A stretch of DNA of 64,000 bases from assembly GCA_027306915.1 (NCBI GenBank), contig DAHUYW010000001.1:62001-126000 (forward strand), written 5' to 3'. The DNA is from Spirochaetales bacterium. Its GTDB lineage: Bacteria > Spirochaetota > Spirochaetia > DAHUYW01. A model generated the notes under the pieces. That model was given only the letters and a program-made list of their open reading frames with translations. It searched no databases and had not been told where the DNA came from. Made by a program: the position numbers and the translations under genes. Shown here in pieces: positions 51,023-59,994 of this stretch. Each line of letters opens with the position of its first letter. Positions within the stretch are counted from its first letter, which is position 1.

Positions 51023-52918
51023 TCAGGAAGTAGCCACGATGATGACATCATGGACCTCGACCGGTGGGAGAGATACCCTGTCTTGCCCAGGATGCCAGGG
51101 GAGATCCCCCGTCGTCACGGACCGGACGCTTCGAGCCCGCGTCAAGAGGCTGCCGCTCAAGCGCAACTGCAGATCGTGAGCGCGAGGGATGCGTCCGACG
51201 ACCTGCACGCTCTCGAGACGTCCCCCGACGAGCGCTGTCCGACCGGGAACGGAAGGGAAAGTGATCAAGTGAACGGCTATTCTCCCTCGTTCCGGCTGCT
51301 CGAGGTAAACAGCTTCCACCGAGTCCGGACCGGTCACCGAAATCTCGGGCTCTCCGCCGGCGTGGCGCAAGGCGTTCGCCAAGAGACCCCTCGCTTCGGG
51401 TATGGTGAACTCTCCGTAGCTCGCCATCACGTCACACGGGAAGTAGACCGCCCTCCCCTTGCCAGCCAAGGCGACCCACAACGCGGCGCCCCCTTCCCGC
51501 TCGCCGGGGGGATTCTCGTAATAGCGGTAGAAGTGATTGCACGCCCACACCATCGGAACTCGCAGCGACCCAATCCCTCGTCCGAGACCCTCGACGTGAC
51601 ATCCCGGTTTCTTCATGTTGACGGGCAGGCGGGCTATGATGCCTCGGGTCAGCTCGTCCTCGCAGGACTCGAAGTCGACGAAGAGATGGGGCGCGCAGCT
51701 CTCGTCGCTCAAGCATGCGACGTTCGGCAAGACGATCGCCCGATAGCCGGAGATTCGCTCAACGGTCAAGAGCTCGTCGGGAAGAACATCGAAGGGCACC
51801 TTCTCCTCGATCAAGGCGCGGCAGGCTCCGTCGAAGCTCGACTGGTACCTCGTGGCATCGCCTTTCCCGATCAGATCGCGGCTCCGTTCGGAATACACCA
51901 CCGCCACGTGCTTGAGGGTATCGCTAGGCTCGAGGTATTCTTGGACCTGCTTCAGCCTAGCGAATACCGCTCCAATCCGATCGTAGAGCACCGACTGTGT
52001 TTTTCCGGCCGGCGTAAGGTGATCGTCGACGAGGACCGCGCCCCCGTTTGCTGCGACGATCATTGCCTCGGCGGTGAGCTGATCGATCGACTTTGGAGTC
52101 CAGTCCCAAAGCTCGCCGTGGCTCAGGATGGCAACCTCAAACGGCAATCCGCCGTGGCCGTCGTGTTGATTGCAAGAGGTGAGGTTGTGCGCGACGGCGA
52201 CCTCGTCGTTGAGAGTGCGAGCGCGCGCTCGTGCCTGGCGCAGGAAGGAATCGAGGGCTGCATGCTTGAACTCCAGCCATCGACCCCACTGACTCTCTCC
52301 TGCGGTCGACTCCCGTGGCATCGCCTCTCCATATCGGCGCCTGTAGCCATCCTCGCACGAAGCACAAAAACAAGAGATAGCCTCGCTCTTCGCGACCTGG
52401 CGGCTTTCAGGATTCGGGAAGAAATCCTTCTGGGGAAACCAGATGCAATCGAGCCAAAGACCGTCGACCTGATAGTTACGGACGATCTCCTCGATCTGGC
52501 GCAGAGCATGCTCCCGATACCCGCAGCTTATGCCGGGAATCGGCACGAAGCCGGAACGGCCATCGCTGAAGACGACCTGGTGTTCAGGGTGCTGGATGGC
52601 ATAGTGTCGGTCGAGCCCGACGCAGTAGTAGGCAACGACCCTTGCTCCCAGCGCTTTCAGCGCCGTCAGAAGCCGCCCAGCGAAATCCCTTCCCGCGAGC
52701 CGAGGATGCATGGTGCCAATCTTCGTCGGATAGGATGCATAGCCGTTCTCGTCCTTGAACCAGATAGTGACAACCTCGGCTCCCGCGCCCATGATTGTCG
52801 CGGCTATCTCGGCCTCGTCCAGCTCCGCAAAGGTCGCGGCATGCCGCTCGGTCAGCATCATGTCGAGCATGATACGGCACTTCGCCGATTCGAGCCAGGG
52901 AAACGCCGTGCCGCCCAT
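51023..52918 (-). CDS. Putative glycoside hydrolase, GHL6-like TIM barrel with GATase-like trimerisation domain
   Basis: 631 residues, cytoplasmic. The N-terminal half resembles the hypothetical glycoside hydrolase 6 group (PF14871: ATIMGAGAEVVTIWFKDENGYASYPTKIGTMHP, VDGLWLDCIWFPQKDFFPN), with a likely acid residue in LDCIWF. The C-terminal half resembles the beta-galactosidase trimerisation domain (VAVVYSERSRDL, ISGYRAIVLPNVACLSDE). The start overlaps the permease stop by one base. It would act on the sugar imported by the adjacent transporter. Confidence 0.72.
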   Translation of the reverse strand: MGGTAFPWLESAKCRIMLDMMLTERHAATFAELDEAEIAATIMGAGAEVVTIWFKDENGYASYPTKIGTMHPRLAGRDFAGRLLTALKALGARVVAYYCVGLDRHYAIQHPEHQVVFSDGRSGFVPIPGISCGYREHALRQIEEIVRNYQVDGLWLDCIWFPQKDFFPNPESRQVAKSEAISCFCASCEDGYRRRYGEAMPRESTAGESQWGRWLEFKHAALDSFLRQARARARTLNDEVAVAHNLTSCNQHDGHGGLPFEVAILSHGELWDWTPKSIDQLTAEAMIVAANGGAVLVDDHLTPAGKTQSVLYDRIGAVFARLKQVQEYLEPSDTLKHVAVVYSERSRDLIGKGDATRYQSSFDGACRALIEEKVPFDVLPDELLTVERISGYRAIVLPNVACLSDESCAPHLFVDFESCEDELTRGIIARLPVNMKKPGCHVEGLGRGIGSLRVPMVWACNHFYRYYENPPGEREGGAALWVALAGKGRAVYFPCDVMASYGEFTIPEARGLLANALRHAGGEPEISVTGPDSVEAVYLEQPERGRIAVHLITFPSVPGRTALVGGRLESVQVVGRIPRAHDLQLRLSGSLLTRARSVRSVTTGDLPWHPGQDRVSLPPVEVHDVIIVATS

Positions 52919-53733
52919 CACTTCATTCCCACCGCCATTCCCAGACCCGAAACTATCTGCTTGTTGACAAAGATGTAGATGACTACGATCGGGAGCATCG
53001 CGAGGATCATCGCGGCGAAGGCGTTGGGGAAATTGGCGGCGTAGGTTGCCACGAGAAAGCTGATGGCCACCTGCACGGTACGACTCCGGTCCCCCTGCGA
53101 GAGCAGAAGCGCATAGAGCAGCTCGTTCCAGCTCATGATCACGAGAAAGACACAGGCCGTCGCCACACCTCGCATCGAAATGGGGGCCACGATGCGGAGG
53201 AAGGATTGGTGGAGCGAAGCCCCGTCGAGGCAGCTTGCTTCGATCAGCTCGGTCTTCACCGCGTCGCGCATGTAGGTATTGACGATGAGGAAACCGGTCG
53301 GAGTCGCGATCCCGATGTAGACCAGGGCGATCCCAAGATCGGTATTGTAGAGCCCCAGCTTGCTGACCAGGAGGAAGTAGGGGATCATGAACGCGCTCGT
53401 GGGAACGAAAAGGCCGAACACCATAAAGAGATATAAAATCCGTTTGAAGGGAAACTCGAGCAGGAAGACGAACGAGGCGAGCATCGCGATGAGAGCCCCG
53501 GCAAGGGTCGACAGCACCGCCACCAAAAGGGAGTTGAAGAGGTACAGGAGCATTGGCGCCTGTGTCAGCACGGTAACGTAGTTGATGAAGGTCCATCGCT
53601 CCGGCATCCCGAGGGGATTCGTGAAGAACTCGCTGTTCGATTTAAACGAGGAGAGGAGCAGCCACAGGAGGGGAACGAGCACCACCACGAGAAAGACTGC
53701 GAGGGCTATCCATTTGAGCACGCGGCCAATCAT
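52918..53733 (-). CDS. CUT1-type sugar ABC permease, MalG-like
   Basis: 271 residues with six spans and the EAA loop DAVKTELIEASCLDGASLHQSFLRIV. The ATG at 53733 sits six bases after AAGGAG and overlaps the partner permease stop (ATGA). Partners are the MalF-like permease (53730) and the binding protein (54656). No ATPase gene is near. Confidence 0.9.
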   Translation of the reverse strand: MIGRVLKWIALAVFLVVVLVPLLWLLLSSFKSNSEFFTNPLGMPERWTFINYVTVLTQAPMLLYLFNSLLVAVLSTLAGALIAMLASFVFLLEFPFKRILYLFMVFGLFVPTSAFMIPYFLLVSKLGLYNTDLGIALVYIGIATPTGFLIVNTYMRDAVKTELIEASCLDGASLHQSFLRIVAPISMRGVATACVFLVIMSWNELLYALLLSQGDRSRTVQVAISFLVATYAANFPNAFAAMILAMLPIVVIYIFVNKQIVSGLGMAVGMK

Positions 53734-54608
53734 TCCCATCTCCTTTCGGCAAGACGCTGGAGGCCGAACACCAGACCCATCAGGAGTGCTCCGCACACGA
53801 TGGTTATCAAGCCGGTGGCCATCGTGAGGCCGAACTCCCGGGCACGCGTCATCGCGTTGTACATGTACAGCGAGAGGGTCATTGTCGCGTTGCCTGGCCC
53901 GCCCGAGGTCATGATAAGAGGATACTCGATCATCTTCAGGCAGAAGGCCGCGTTAAAGAGAATGTTGATCACGGCTGCCCGCCGGATCAGCGGGAGCGTC
54001 ACATAGAGATCCTGCTGCAGGGGGCTCGCTCCGTCGATCTCGCTTGCCTCGTAATCCTCCCGGGGGATAACCGTCATCTGGGCAAGGAATATAAGCATGG
54101 TGAAGCCGATGTAGAGCACGAACGGCGTCTGGTCGCCCACCAACGCCGTACCCGGGAGGGACAGCCAGGCAAGAGCCGCCCCGTGCGCTCCGATGAGGCG
54201 AAGGAAGGCGTCGATGGGACCGATGGTGGGATTCAGGAGAAAGTACCACAGGAGCGCGATGGAGGCTGCCGACAAGACATTGGGCAGGAAGAATAGCGTG
54301 CGAAGGAGCGCCCAACCGCGCGGTTTGCGGTGGAGGAGAAGGGCTATCACCAGCCCGAGAGGGGTGTGCACAAAGGTTGCGGCTGCGATCCAAAGAAAGG
54401 TGTTGCGTAGCGCGATCATGAACTCCGAGCCGGCGAACATGATCCGGATATTGGCAAGGCCGGTGAAGGTCATTCGCGTTACCCCATCCCACCTCATGAA
54501 GCTCACGGGAACGGTGAAGATGATCGGATAGAGGTAAAACGCAACCACGACAAGCACAGCCGGCGCCAGGTAGAGCAGCGCGGTGGAGAGCTTAATTCTG
54601 GTAACCAT
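53730..54608 (-). CDS. CUT1-type sugar ABC permease, MalF-like
   Basis: 292 residues, six spans with EAA loop VIPREDYEASEIDGASPLQQDLYVTLPLI. The ATG at 54608 is chosen because a perfect hairpin lies between it and the binding-protein stop; an in-frame GTG at 54650 would put that hairpin inside the coding region. Confidence 0.88.
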   Translation of the reverse strand: MVTRIKLSTALLYLAPAVLVVVAFYLYPIIFTVPVSFMRWDGVTRMTFTGLANIRIMFAGSEFMIALRNTFLWIAAATFVHTPLGLVIALLLHRKPRGWALLRTLFFLPNVLSAASIALLWYFLLNPTIGPIDAFLRLIGAHGAALAWLSLPGTALVGDQTPFVLYIGFTMLIFLAQMTVIPREDYEASEIDGASPLQQDLYVTLPLIRRAAVINILFNAAFCLKMIEYPLIMTSGGPGNATMTLSLYMYNAMTRAREFGLTMATGLITIVCGALLMGLVFGLQRLAERRWE

Positions 54609-54619
54609 GGTAAGGGGAT

Positions 54620-54642
54620 GGCCGCCGCGAGTGGCGGCGGCC
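54620..54642 (-). other. Intercistronic hairpin between binding protein and permease
   Basis: Perfect nine-base arms GGCCGCCGC (54620-54628) and GCGGCGGCC (54634-54642) around a five-base loop. It lies 14 nt past the binding-protein stop codon. No T-run follows. It likely protects the upstream message so that more binding protein is made than permease. Confidence 0.6.
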
Positions 54643-54655
54643 GTTCCCACAAATC

Positions 54656-55933
54656 CTACTGCTGATTGTACCGCTGCAGCGAGCTCGCAAAATCTTCGGG
54701 AGTGATCTGCCCCAAGGCGAGCCTTTCGATCAAGCTGGGCACCTGGTTCATGGCCGAAGGCTTGAGCACCCTCGTGATTTGGACGATCTTCTGGTCCGCC
54801 GTCGATGCGAGATGGATGTTCGCAGCAAGCTTTGCGCCCGCCTCCGCGGTCTCCGCCGGATCCAGACTAAGCTTCACTGCAAAGATGTCCTTTCCCTTCA
54901 CGGCGAACTGTTTCATGACCGGCTCAGAAGTGAAGGTCTTCATGAAAGCAACCACTGCCTGCTTCTGAGGATCGCTCAAGTGCGCGCTCGCGGCCCAAGG
55001 CGTCACGGCATCCGTGACCAGAACGGAGGGGTCGCCCTGGGCGAGCACCGGCGCCGGACCCGCCACGACCTCGCCTGGATCCTTCATCTGGCCATCGAGG
55101 ACGCCGATCACCCACGGACCGTCGACGAGGACGGCCGTCCGCCCCTGGACGAAGTCCTGGACGCTCACCGCCCATTTCGCACCAATGGCGTCCGCAGCGG
55201 CGTAGTGGAAGAGCCGCTGAAGCATCGACGCTGCCTTTACGATCGGCGGGGAGTCCAACGAGGCTCCTGAAGCAAAGACCCTGGGCCCGCCAGCCTCTGC
55301 GGCGAAATAGCTGAGGAAGTTGGTCGCGTGCCAGGCGTCATCGGCGGTAAAAAGCGATGCGGCGCCGATTCCTGCCGCCTTTAGCTTGTCGGCAAGCGCA
55401 AAGAAGTCGTCCCAGGTAACCGGCAAGCTCGTTACTCCCACCTTCGCGAGCAGGGCCTTGTTGTAGTAGAAAACCACCGGTCCCTGCTCCCCCGGAATGG
55501 CAAGAAGCTTCCCATCGTAGGTCAGGCTTTCGAGGTCGCTCGGATAGAACCGTTCACGCCATTTTGCGTCCATGTAGGGCGAGAAATCCAGAAGCTGTCC
55601 GGACTTGAAGAGCGAGAGATCATTCGGGTTGAAGTTGAAGTAGAACACATCTGGCGGCTCGCCGGCGGCGACCATAGTGCGGATCTTCTGTTGCATGGGG
55701 ATCCAGTCGGCGAAGTAGCTCAGGCGGACATCCACCTTGCCTGCGTGCTCCTTATTGTACGCGCTGACGAAATCCCGGAATACCACACCGCGCGCCTCTT
55801 GCGGGGTGAAGTGGAAAAAGACCGTGAAGGTCGTCGCCTTTCCTGCCGAGGATTCCTGCGACCCCCCCGCAAAAAGAAACCCTCCTCCGAGAACAAACAA
55901 CGCTGCGACGATCCAGAGATACCTTTTGCTCAT
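54656..55933 (-). CDS. CUT1-type extracellular sugar-binding protein
   Basis: 425 residues, family 1 solute-binding protein. The signal peptide ends LFAGGSQE, the local style, without a lipobox Cys. Binding-fold features include TFTVFFHFTPQEARG, YYNKALLAKVGVTSLPVTWDDFFALADKLK and VTDAVTPWAASA. It feeds the permeases at 53730 and 52918. A good GGAGGA site precedes the start. Confidence 0.9.
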   Translation of the reverse strand: MSKRYLWIVAALFVLGGGFLFAGGSQESSAGKATTFTVFFHFTPQEARGVVFRDFVSAYNKEHAGKVDVRLSYFADWIPMQQKIRTMVAAGEPPDVFYFNFNPNDLSLFKSGQLLDFSPYMDAKWRERFYPSDLESLTYDGKLLAIPGEQGPVVFYYNKALLAKVGVTSLPVTWDDFFALADKLKAAGIGAASLFTADDAWHATNFLSYFAAEAGGPRVFASGASLDSPPIVKAASMLQRLFHYAAADAIGAKWAVSVQDFVQGRTAVLVDGPWVIGVLDGQMKDPGEVVAGPAPVLAQGDPSVLVTDAVTPWAASAHLSDPQKQAVVAFMKTFTSEPVMKQFAVKGKDIFAVKLSLDPAETAEAGAKLAANIHLASTADQKIVQITRVLKPSAMNQVPSLIERLALGQITPEDFASSLQRYNQQ

Positions 55934-56028
55934 AACCTTTCCTCCTGTTGGAAACGCGAGAATCTGCCTCCCTCGACCGGAGGCCGCCCAGGTTCACGCA
56001 AGAGAGCAGCTAGGCCCTCTCCAATACG

Positions 56029-56058
56029 ATTATCACCCCCAAGTATGGCCGCTCACAA
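56029..56058 (-). promoter_or_regulatory. Sigma-70 promoter for the transporter-GHL6 operon
   Basis: On the - strand, TTGTGA (56053-56058), 18 bp, GATAAT (56029-56034), giving a leader of about 90 nt to the binding-protein gene at 55933. The -10 matches five of six bases of consensus. No operator palindrome is obvious. Confidence 0.5.
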
Positions 56059-56121
56059 GCGCGAAGATTCTAACAAATTCGGGACAATTCCGACCAGCGC
56101 CTCCGACTAGTGGCAATCCCA

Positions 56122-58062
56122 TCACGGTGCGATCGGCATCCACACGCGCATTCCCCTATGCGTCCGGTTTGCCCAGCCGAGGTAGGGAATTGCCCGAAGC
56201 CTGATGCGCCCGATCCCCTCGCCGCCGAGGCCCGGCTTGCTGGCGTCGGGAGGATCGGCCTCGCCGATCCGGCGATAGAGCGCCTCTTGGGCATGCTCTT
56301 GCCGGCGGTCGATTCCGACAGTCTCGAGCACAACGACGCCCCCGAGCAGATGCTCCTGCCATTGCGCCTTGATCGGCGAGCCAATCGGGAGCGCGGCCGC
56401 GAGCACGGCGACTCCGGCGGACTGATCGTCATCTTCGAAACAGTAGAGAAGCGGCCCTCTCGTGAGCGCCACGGCGGACCTGGTGGATTCGACAGCAGGA
56501 TGCGCTGCGTAGCGGACCGGCTCCATTTCCAGCTTCAGACACACGATGTCTCCGGAGCACCAGCCGCGACGGATCAAACAGTACGTGCCGCCGTCATGCT
56601 GGCCGGCAATTGCCTTCCCGTTCACCTCGAGGGTTGCCCGCCGGCACCACGCCGGGATTCGCAGATTCACGCCGAGGTCGCGGGATCCGGAGCTCCCCGC
56701 CCTCACGCCGTCTACCACCAGGCGGATCTCCCCCGTCCATGGATAGCCCGTTGCGATCGAGAGGTCGAGCTGGGAGCCGTCGGCAAAGCCGGCCGACAAG
56801 CGCCCTGCCTCGTAGAGATGGATCTGGAGCTCGTGGTCGCTCGTCGTCGCGAGGTAGGTGTGAAGCGAGGCGAGGGTGCGCATCAGGTTCGGCGGGCAGC
56901 AGGCACACTCAAACCAGGCGCTTCGCTCGACCTTCCCGCGGCTCAAGAGCGGATTGGGATAGAAGAAGGAGGTCCCTTCGAGCGAAACGCCCGGAAGCAC
57001 CCCGTTGTAGAGGGTCCACTCCAGGTGGTCGGCGTAGCGGGCCCTGCCGGTCGCGAGAAGCATCCGCCATGACCACATCACCGCGGCGAGCTGCGCGCAG
57101 GTCTCGTTGTAGCACCGGTCATTGGGAAGCTCGTAGGGCTCTCCGAACGACTCCATTTCGTGGCGCGAGCCCACCCCCCCGCTGATGCTCATCTTGCGCC
57201 GAACGAGATCGTCCCAGAGCGCCTCGAGAGCGTCGAGGAGCTCCTGGTCGCCAGTCTCAAGGTAAAGATCGGTCGCCCCGCAGAGCAGGTAGAGCTGCAT
57301 GACCGCGTGGCCCTCAATCGCGCGGGCGAGCCGAACCGGGGCGTGATCCTGGTTGTAGGCTCGCCCACCTATCCTTCCCTTCCCGCGACTCTCGATGAGA
57401 TGGCCTGCGAGATCCAGATAGCGCTGCGTGCCGGAGGCTCGATACATTTCGATGAGCGCCATCTCGATCCCCGGATGACCAGGAAGGCCCTCGTTCTTGT
57501 CCGGTCCGAGTGTGAGGCACATCAGATCCGCAAGCTTGCGGGCGACGTCGAAGAGGAGACTCTCTCCCGTGCAGCGATGGTGTGCGACTGCGGCTTGAAA
57601 GAGATGCCCGGCGCAGTACAGCTCGTGATCTTCGTCGAGATGGTGCCACCGTTCATCGGCCGGGCGAAGCACCTGGTAGTAGGTATAGAGATACCCGTTC
57701 GATTCTTGCGTCTCGCGGATGAGCTCCACCGCCTCAGCCACCTGCCGCTCGAGCGCCGGGTCCAAGGAGCTCCCGTCGATGCGGCAGTTTCCAAGCTCGT
57801 ACGATGCAGCCTCGAGCCACTTGTAGAGATCGGAGTCCGCGTAGCGCTTGCCCTCGTAGATCCCTCCGGCGCCCGTCTTCGCCTTTACGAAGTTGCGAAA
57901 GACCCCAGTCTCGACGAGCTGCGCGTGGCCGTGTTGAAGCGAGCGCCCGCGGTTTACCTCCCTCCGTTTTGCCAGGAGACCTCCCTGAAGAGTTGCCGCG
58001 GAAAACGGAAGCGGGTGCAGCCGGGCGAACGGACTGCGCTCGACGTCGACCGGTGGCCTCAT
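56122..58062 (-). CDS. GH127 beta-L-arabinofuranosidase (DUF1680)
   Basis: 646 residues. Glycoside hydrolase family 127 removes beta-L-arabinofuranose from glycoproteins or oligosaccharides using a zinc-bound Cys nucleophile. The motif cluster is conserved: ESFGEPYELPNDRCYNETCA holds the acid/base and zinc-binding Glu/Cys, and FECACCPPN holds the paired Cys. It has no signal peptide, so it acts on imported oligosaccharides. It is the last gene of the operon from 61346. ATG at 58062 has AGGGGG upstream. Confidence 0.92.
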   Translation of the reverse strand: MRPPVDVERSPFARLHPLPFSAATLQGGLLAKRREVNRGRSLQHGHAQLVETGVFRNFVKAKTGAGGIYEGKRYADSDLYKWLEAASYELGNCRIDGSSLDPALERQVAEAVELIRETQESNGYLYTYYQVLRPADERWHHLDEDHELYCAGHLFQAAVAHHRCTGESLLFDVARKLADLMCLTLGPDKNEGLPGHPGIEMALIEMYRASGTQRYLDLAGHLIESRGKGRIGGRAYNQDHAPVRLARAIEGHAVMQLYLLCGATDLYLETGDQELLDALEALWDDLVRRKMSISGGVGSRHEMESFGEPYELPNDRCYNETCAQLAAVMWSWRMLLATGRARYADHLEWTLYNGVLPGVSLEGTSFFYPNPLLSRGKVERSAWFECACCPPNLMRTLASLHTYLATTSDHELQIHLYEAGRLSAGFADGSQLDLSIATGYPWTGEIRLVVDGVRAGSSGSRDLGVNLRIPAWCRRATLEVNGKAIAGQHDGGTYCLIRRGWCSGDIVCLKLEMEPVRYAAHPAVESTRSAVALTRGPLLYCFEDDDQSAGVAVLAAALPIGSPIKAQWQEHLLGGVVVLETVGIDRRQEHAQEALYRRIGEADPPDASKPGLGGEGIGRIRLRAIPYLGWANRTHRGMRVWMPIAP

Positions 58063-58126
58063 CGTTGACCCCCTGTGCAGCCTCTCCTCCCGCTGCCGAA
58101 GACTTCGCTCGAAGACATCACGCACC

Positions 58127-59044
58127 CTACGAGGTCAGGGCGCCGGTGAGCAACCCGACGCGCCAATATCGCTGCAGCGCAATGAACACAATCATGATAG
58201 GCGCTAGACCGAGCACGCCCCCCGTCACAACCAGCGGGTACAGCTGGTCGGCGGATCCCCCCGCGGTGGCCTGACTTGCCCACAGCGACAGCCCTACGGT
58301 GAGCGGATAGAGCTCTTCCCGGCTGAAGATGATGTAGGGAAGGAAGTAGTTGTTCCAGGTCGCTACCACGCTCAGCAGCAGCACGGTGACGGCTCCCGGA
58401 ACCATCAACGGCGCTGCTATGCGAGTGAAGGTCCGCAGCTCGCCTGCGCCGTCGACCCGAGCGGCATCGAGGATCTCCCGCGGAACCGATCCGTCAGTGT
58501 AGACTCGCATGAGGTAGACTCCGACCGGAGTCACGAGACTCGGGATGATCATGCCGAACGCGCTGTTCACCAGGCCGATCTTGCTGTACAGGATGTAGAT
58601 GGGTATCGTGAGCGCGGTCATCGGCACGAACAGCGAGGCGAGGATGGATACAAAAAAGGACCGGCTGCCTCGGAATTCGAAGCGCGAGAATGCGTAGCCG
58701 GCCATGGACGCGATGACCGTCGCTCCGCCGCCGCCGACTCCGGTATAAAGGATCGTGTTGAGGAGCCATCTGCCAAAGATCCCCGATCGGTAGTCGAACA
58801 GGGACCGCAGGTTGTCCACGAACGAGAACGGACCATGGAACCAGAACCCGAATGAGGTGTACAGCATGCGCTCGTCCTTCGTGGACGAGACCAGCAGCCA
58901 GTACAGCGGCAAGAGGGCGATGATCAGGAAGGCGGTCGCAAGCAGCATCGCGGCCGCCCGCGTCGGCCACCTGACCCCGAGAAGCTCATGGATCGAAATG
59001 CCACCCACTCTCCCGGAGGGGCTGCGCCGGTGCATGGGACTCAT
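58127..59044 (-). CDS. CUT1-type sugar ABC permease, MalG-like
   Basis: 305 residues, six spans, EAA loop GSVPREILDAARVDGAGELRTFTRIAAPL. Paired with the MalF-like permease at 59041 (four-base overlap). It belongs to the GH127-linked transporter. Confidence 0.9.
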   Translation of the reverse strand: MSPMHRRSPSGRVGGISIHELLGVRWPTRAAAMLLATAFLIIALLPLYWLLVSSTKDERMLYTSFGFWFHGPFSFVDNLRSLFDYRSGIFGRWLLNTILYTGVGGGGATVIASMAGYAFSRFEFRGSRSFFVSILASLFVPMTALTIPIYILYSKIGLVNSAFGMIIPSLVTPVGVYLMRVYTDGSVPREILDAARVDGAGELRTFTRIAAPLMVPGAVTVLLLSVVATWNNYFLPYIIFSREELYPLTVGLSLWASQATAGGSADQLYPLVVTGGVLGLAPIMIVFIALQRYWRVGLLTGALTS

Positions 59045-59994
59045 CCCTCGCCCGGCCGGCGTTCCCGGCCCGGCCGCAGCAGGAACACAATGAGGACTCC
59101 CAGGATCGTCACCAGCGCGAGCACGAAGGATGCCGCTGCGGCGTAGTTGTACTCCTCGCCCGCGAACGCGGTGCTGTAGATGTACATGTTCGGAGTGAAA
59201 TGACTATTGATCGCAGGGGTGTAGCTTGAAAGGATATAGGGCTCGCTGAATAGCTGGAGTGTCCCAATGACCGCCAGAAAGCCGGTCAGCCCCAGCGCCT
59301 TGCTCACCAACGGGACCTTGACTCGAAGCATCACAAGCCGCAGAGATGCCCCGTCAAGGATGGCGGCCTCCGTCAGCTCCATGGGGACGCTCTGCAGGGC
59401 CGTGAAGATGATCACGGTATTGAAGCCGGTCGCCAGCCAGGTGACAATCACGCCGATGACGGGAAGGATGGCCGACGAATCCATGAAGTTCGGGCTGCCC
59501 AGTCCAACATCTTGAACGAGCCGCGTCAGTGCTCCAAATTGCGGCTCGAGCATGAAACCCCAGAGGATTGCGGCCACTACGCCGGGTACGGCGAACGGAA
59601 GGAAATAGACAAGTCGATAGAGCTTGCCGAATGCAATGACTCCCAGGTCAAAGAGCAGCGCGAACAACAGCGCCAGGCCAAGCATGAGCGGAACCTGGAT
59701 CGCGCCAAAGATTGCCATTCGCCCAAGCCCCGACCAGAAGTCAGCGGAGCCAAACACTCGGCGATAGTTGGCGAGTCCGGCGAAAACCGTTCCGCCCGCG
59801 AGTCGCGTCGTGAAGAGGCTGGTGTAGAGCGCATAGACGAGCGGCCCGACCAGCACCAGCAGGTAGAGTACCACGAAGGGCGCAAGGAAGGCGTACGGCG
59901 TCGCTCGCTGCCACACCTGGGCGGAGGTGCCGAACAACGGCCCTCGCCTTCCCCTGTGCAACACCGGCGACGCTTCCAACGTACGCCCGGTCAT
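59041..59994 (-). CDS. CUT1-type sugar ABC permease, MalF-like
   Basis: 317 residues, six spans, EAA-like loop ALQSVPMELTEAAILDGASLRLVMLRVKVPL. It starts at an ATG (59994) overlapping the TAA stop of the binding-protein gene. The frame is open further upstream, but that part overlaps the binding protein. Confidence 0.9.
   Translation of the reverse strand: MTGRTLEASPVLHRGRRGPLFGTSAQVWQRATPYAFLAPFVVLYLLVLVGPLVYALYTSLFTTRLAGGTVFAGLANYRRVFGSADFWSGLGRMAIFGAIQVPLMLGLALLFALLFDLGVIAFGKLYRLVYFLPFAVPGVVAAILWGFMLEPQFGALTRLVQDVGLGSPNFMDSSAILPVIGVIVTWLATGFNTVIIFTALQSVPMELTEAAILDGASLRLVMLRVKVPLVSKALGLTGFLAVIGTLQLFSEPYILSSYTPAINSHFTPNMYIYSTAFAGEEYNYAAAASFVLALVTILGVLIVFLLRPGRERRPGEG

Noticed and set aside
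52919..53596. N-terminal extension of the GHL6-like frame
   Set aside because: Overlaps the MalG-like permease in another frame and translates to Arg/His/Pro-rich noise; the ATG at 52918 overlaps the permease stop codon.
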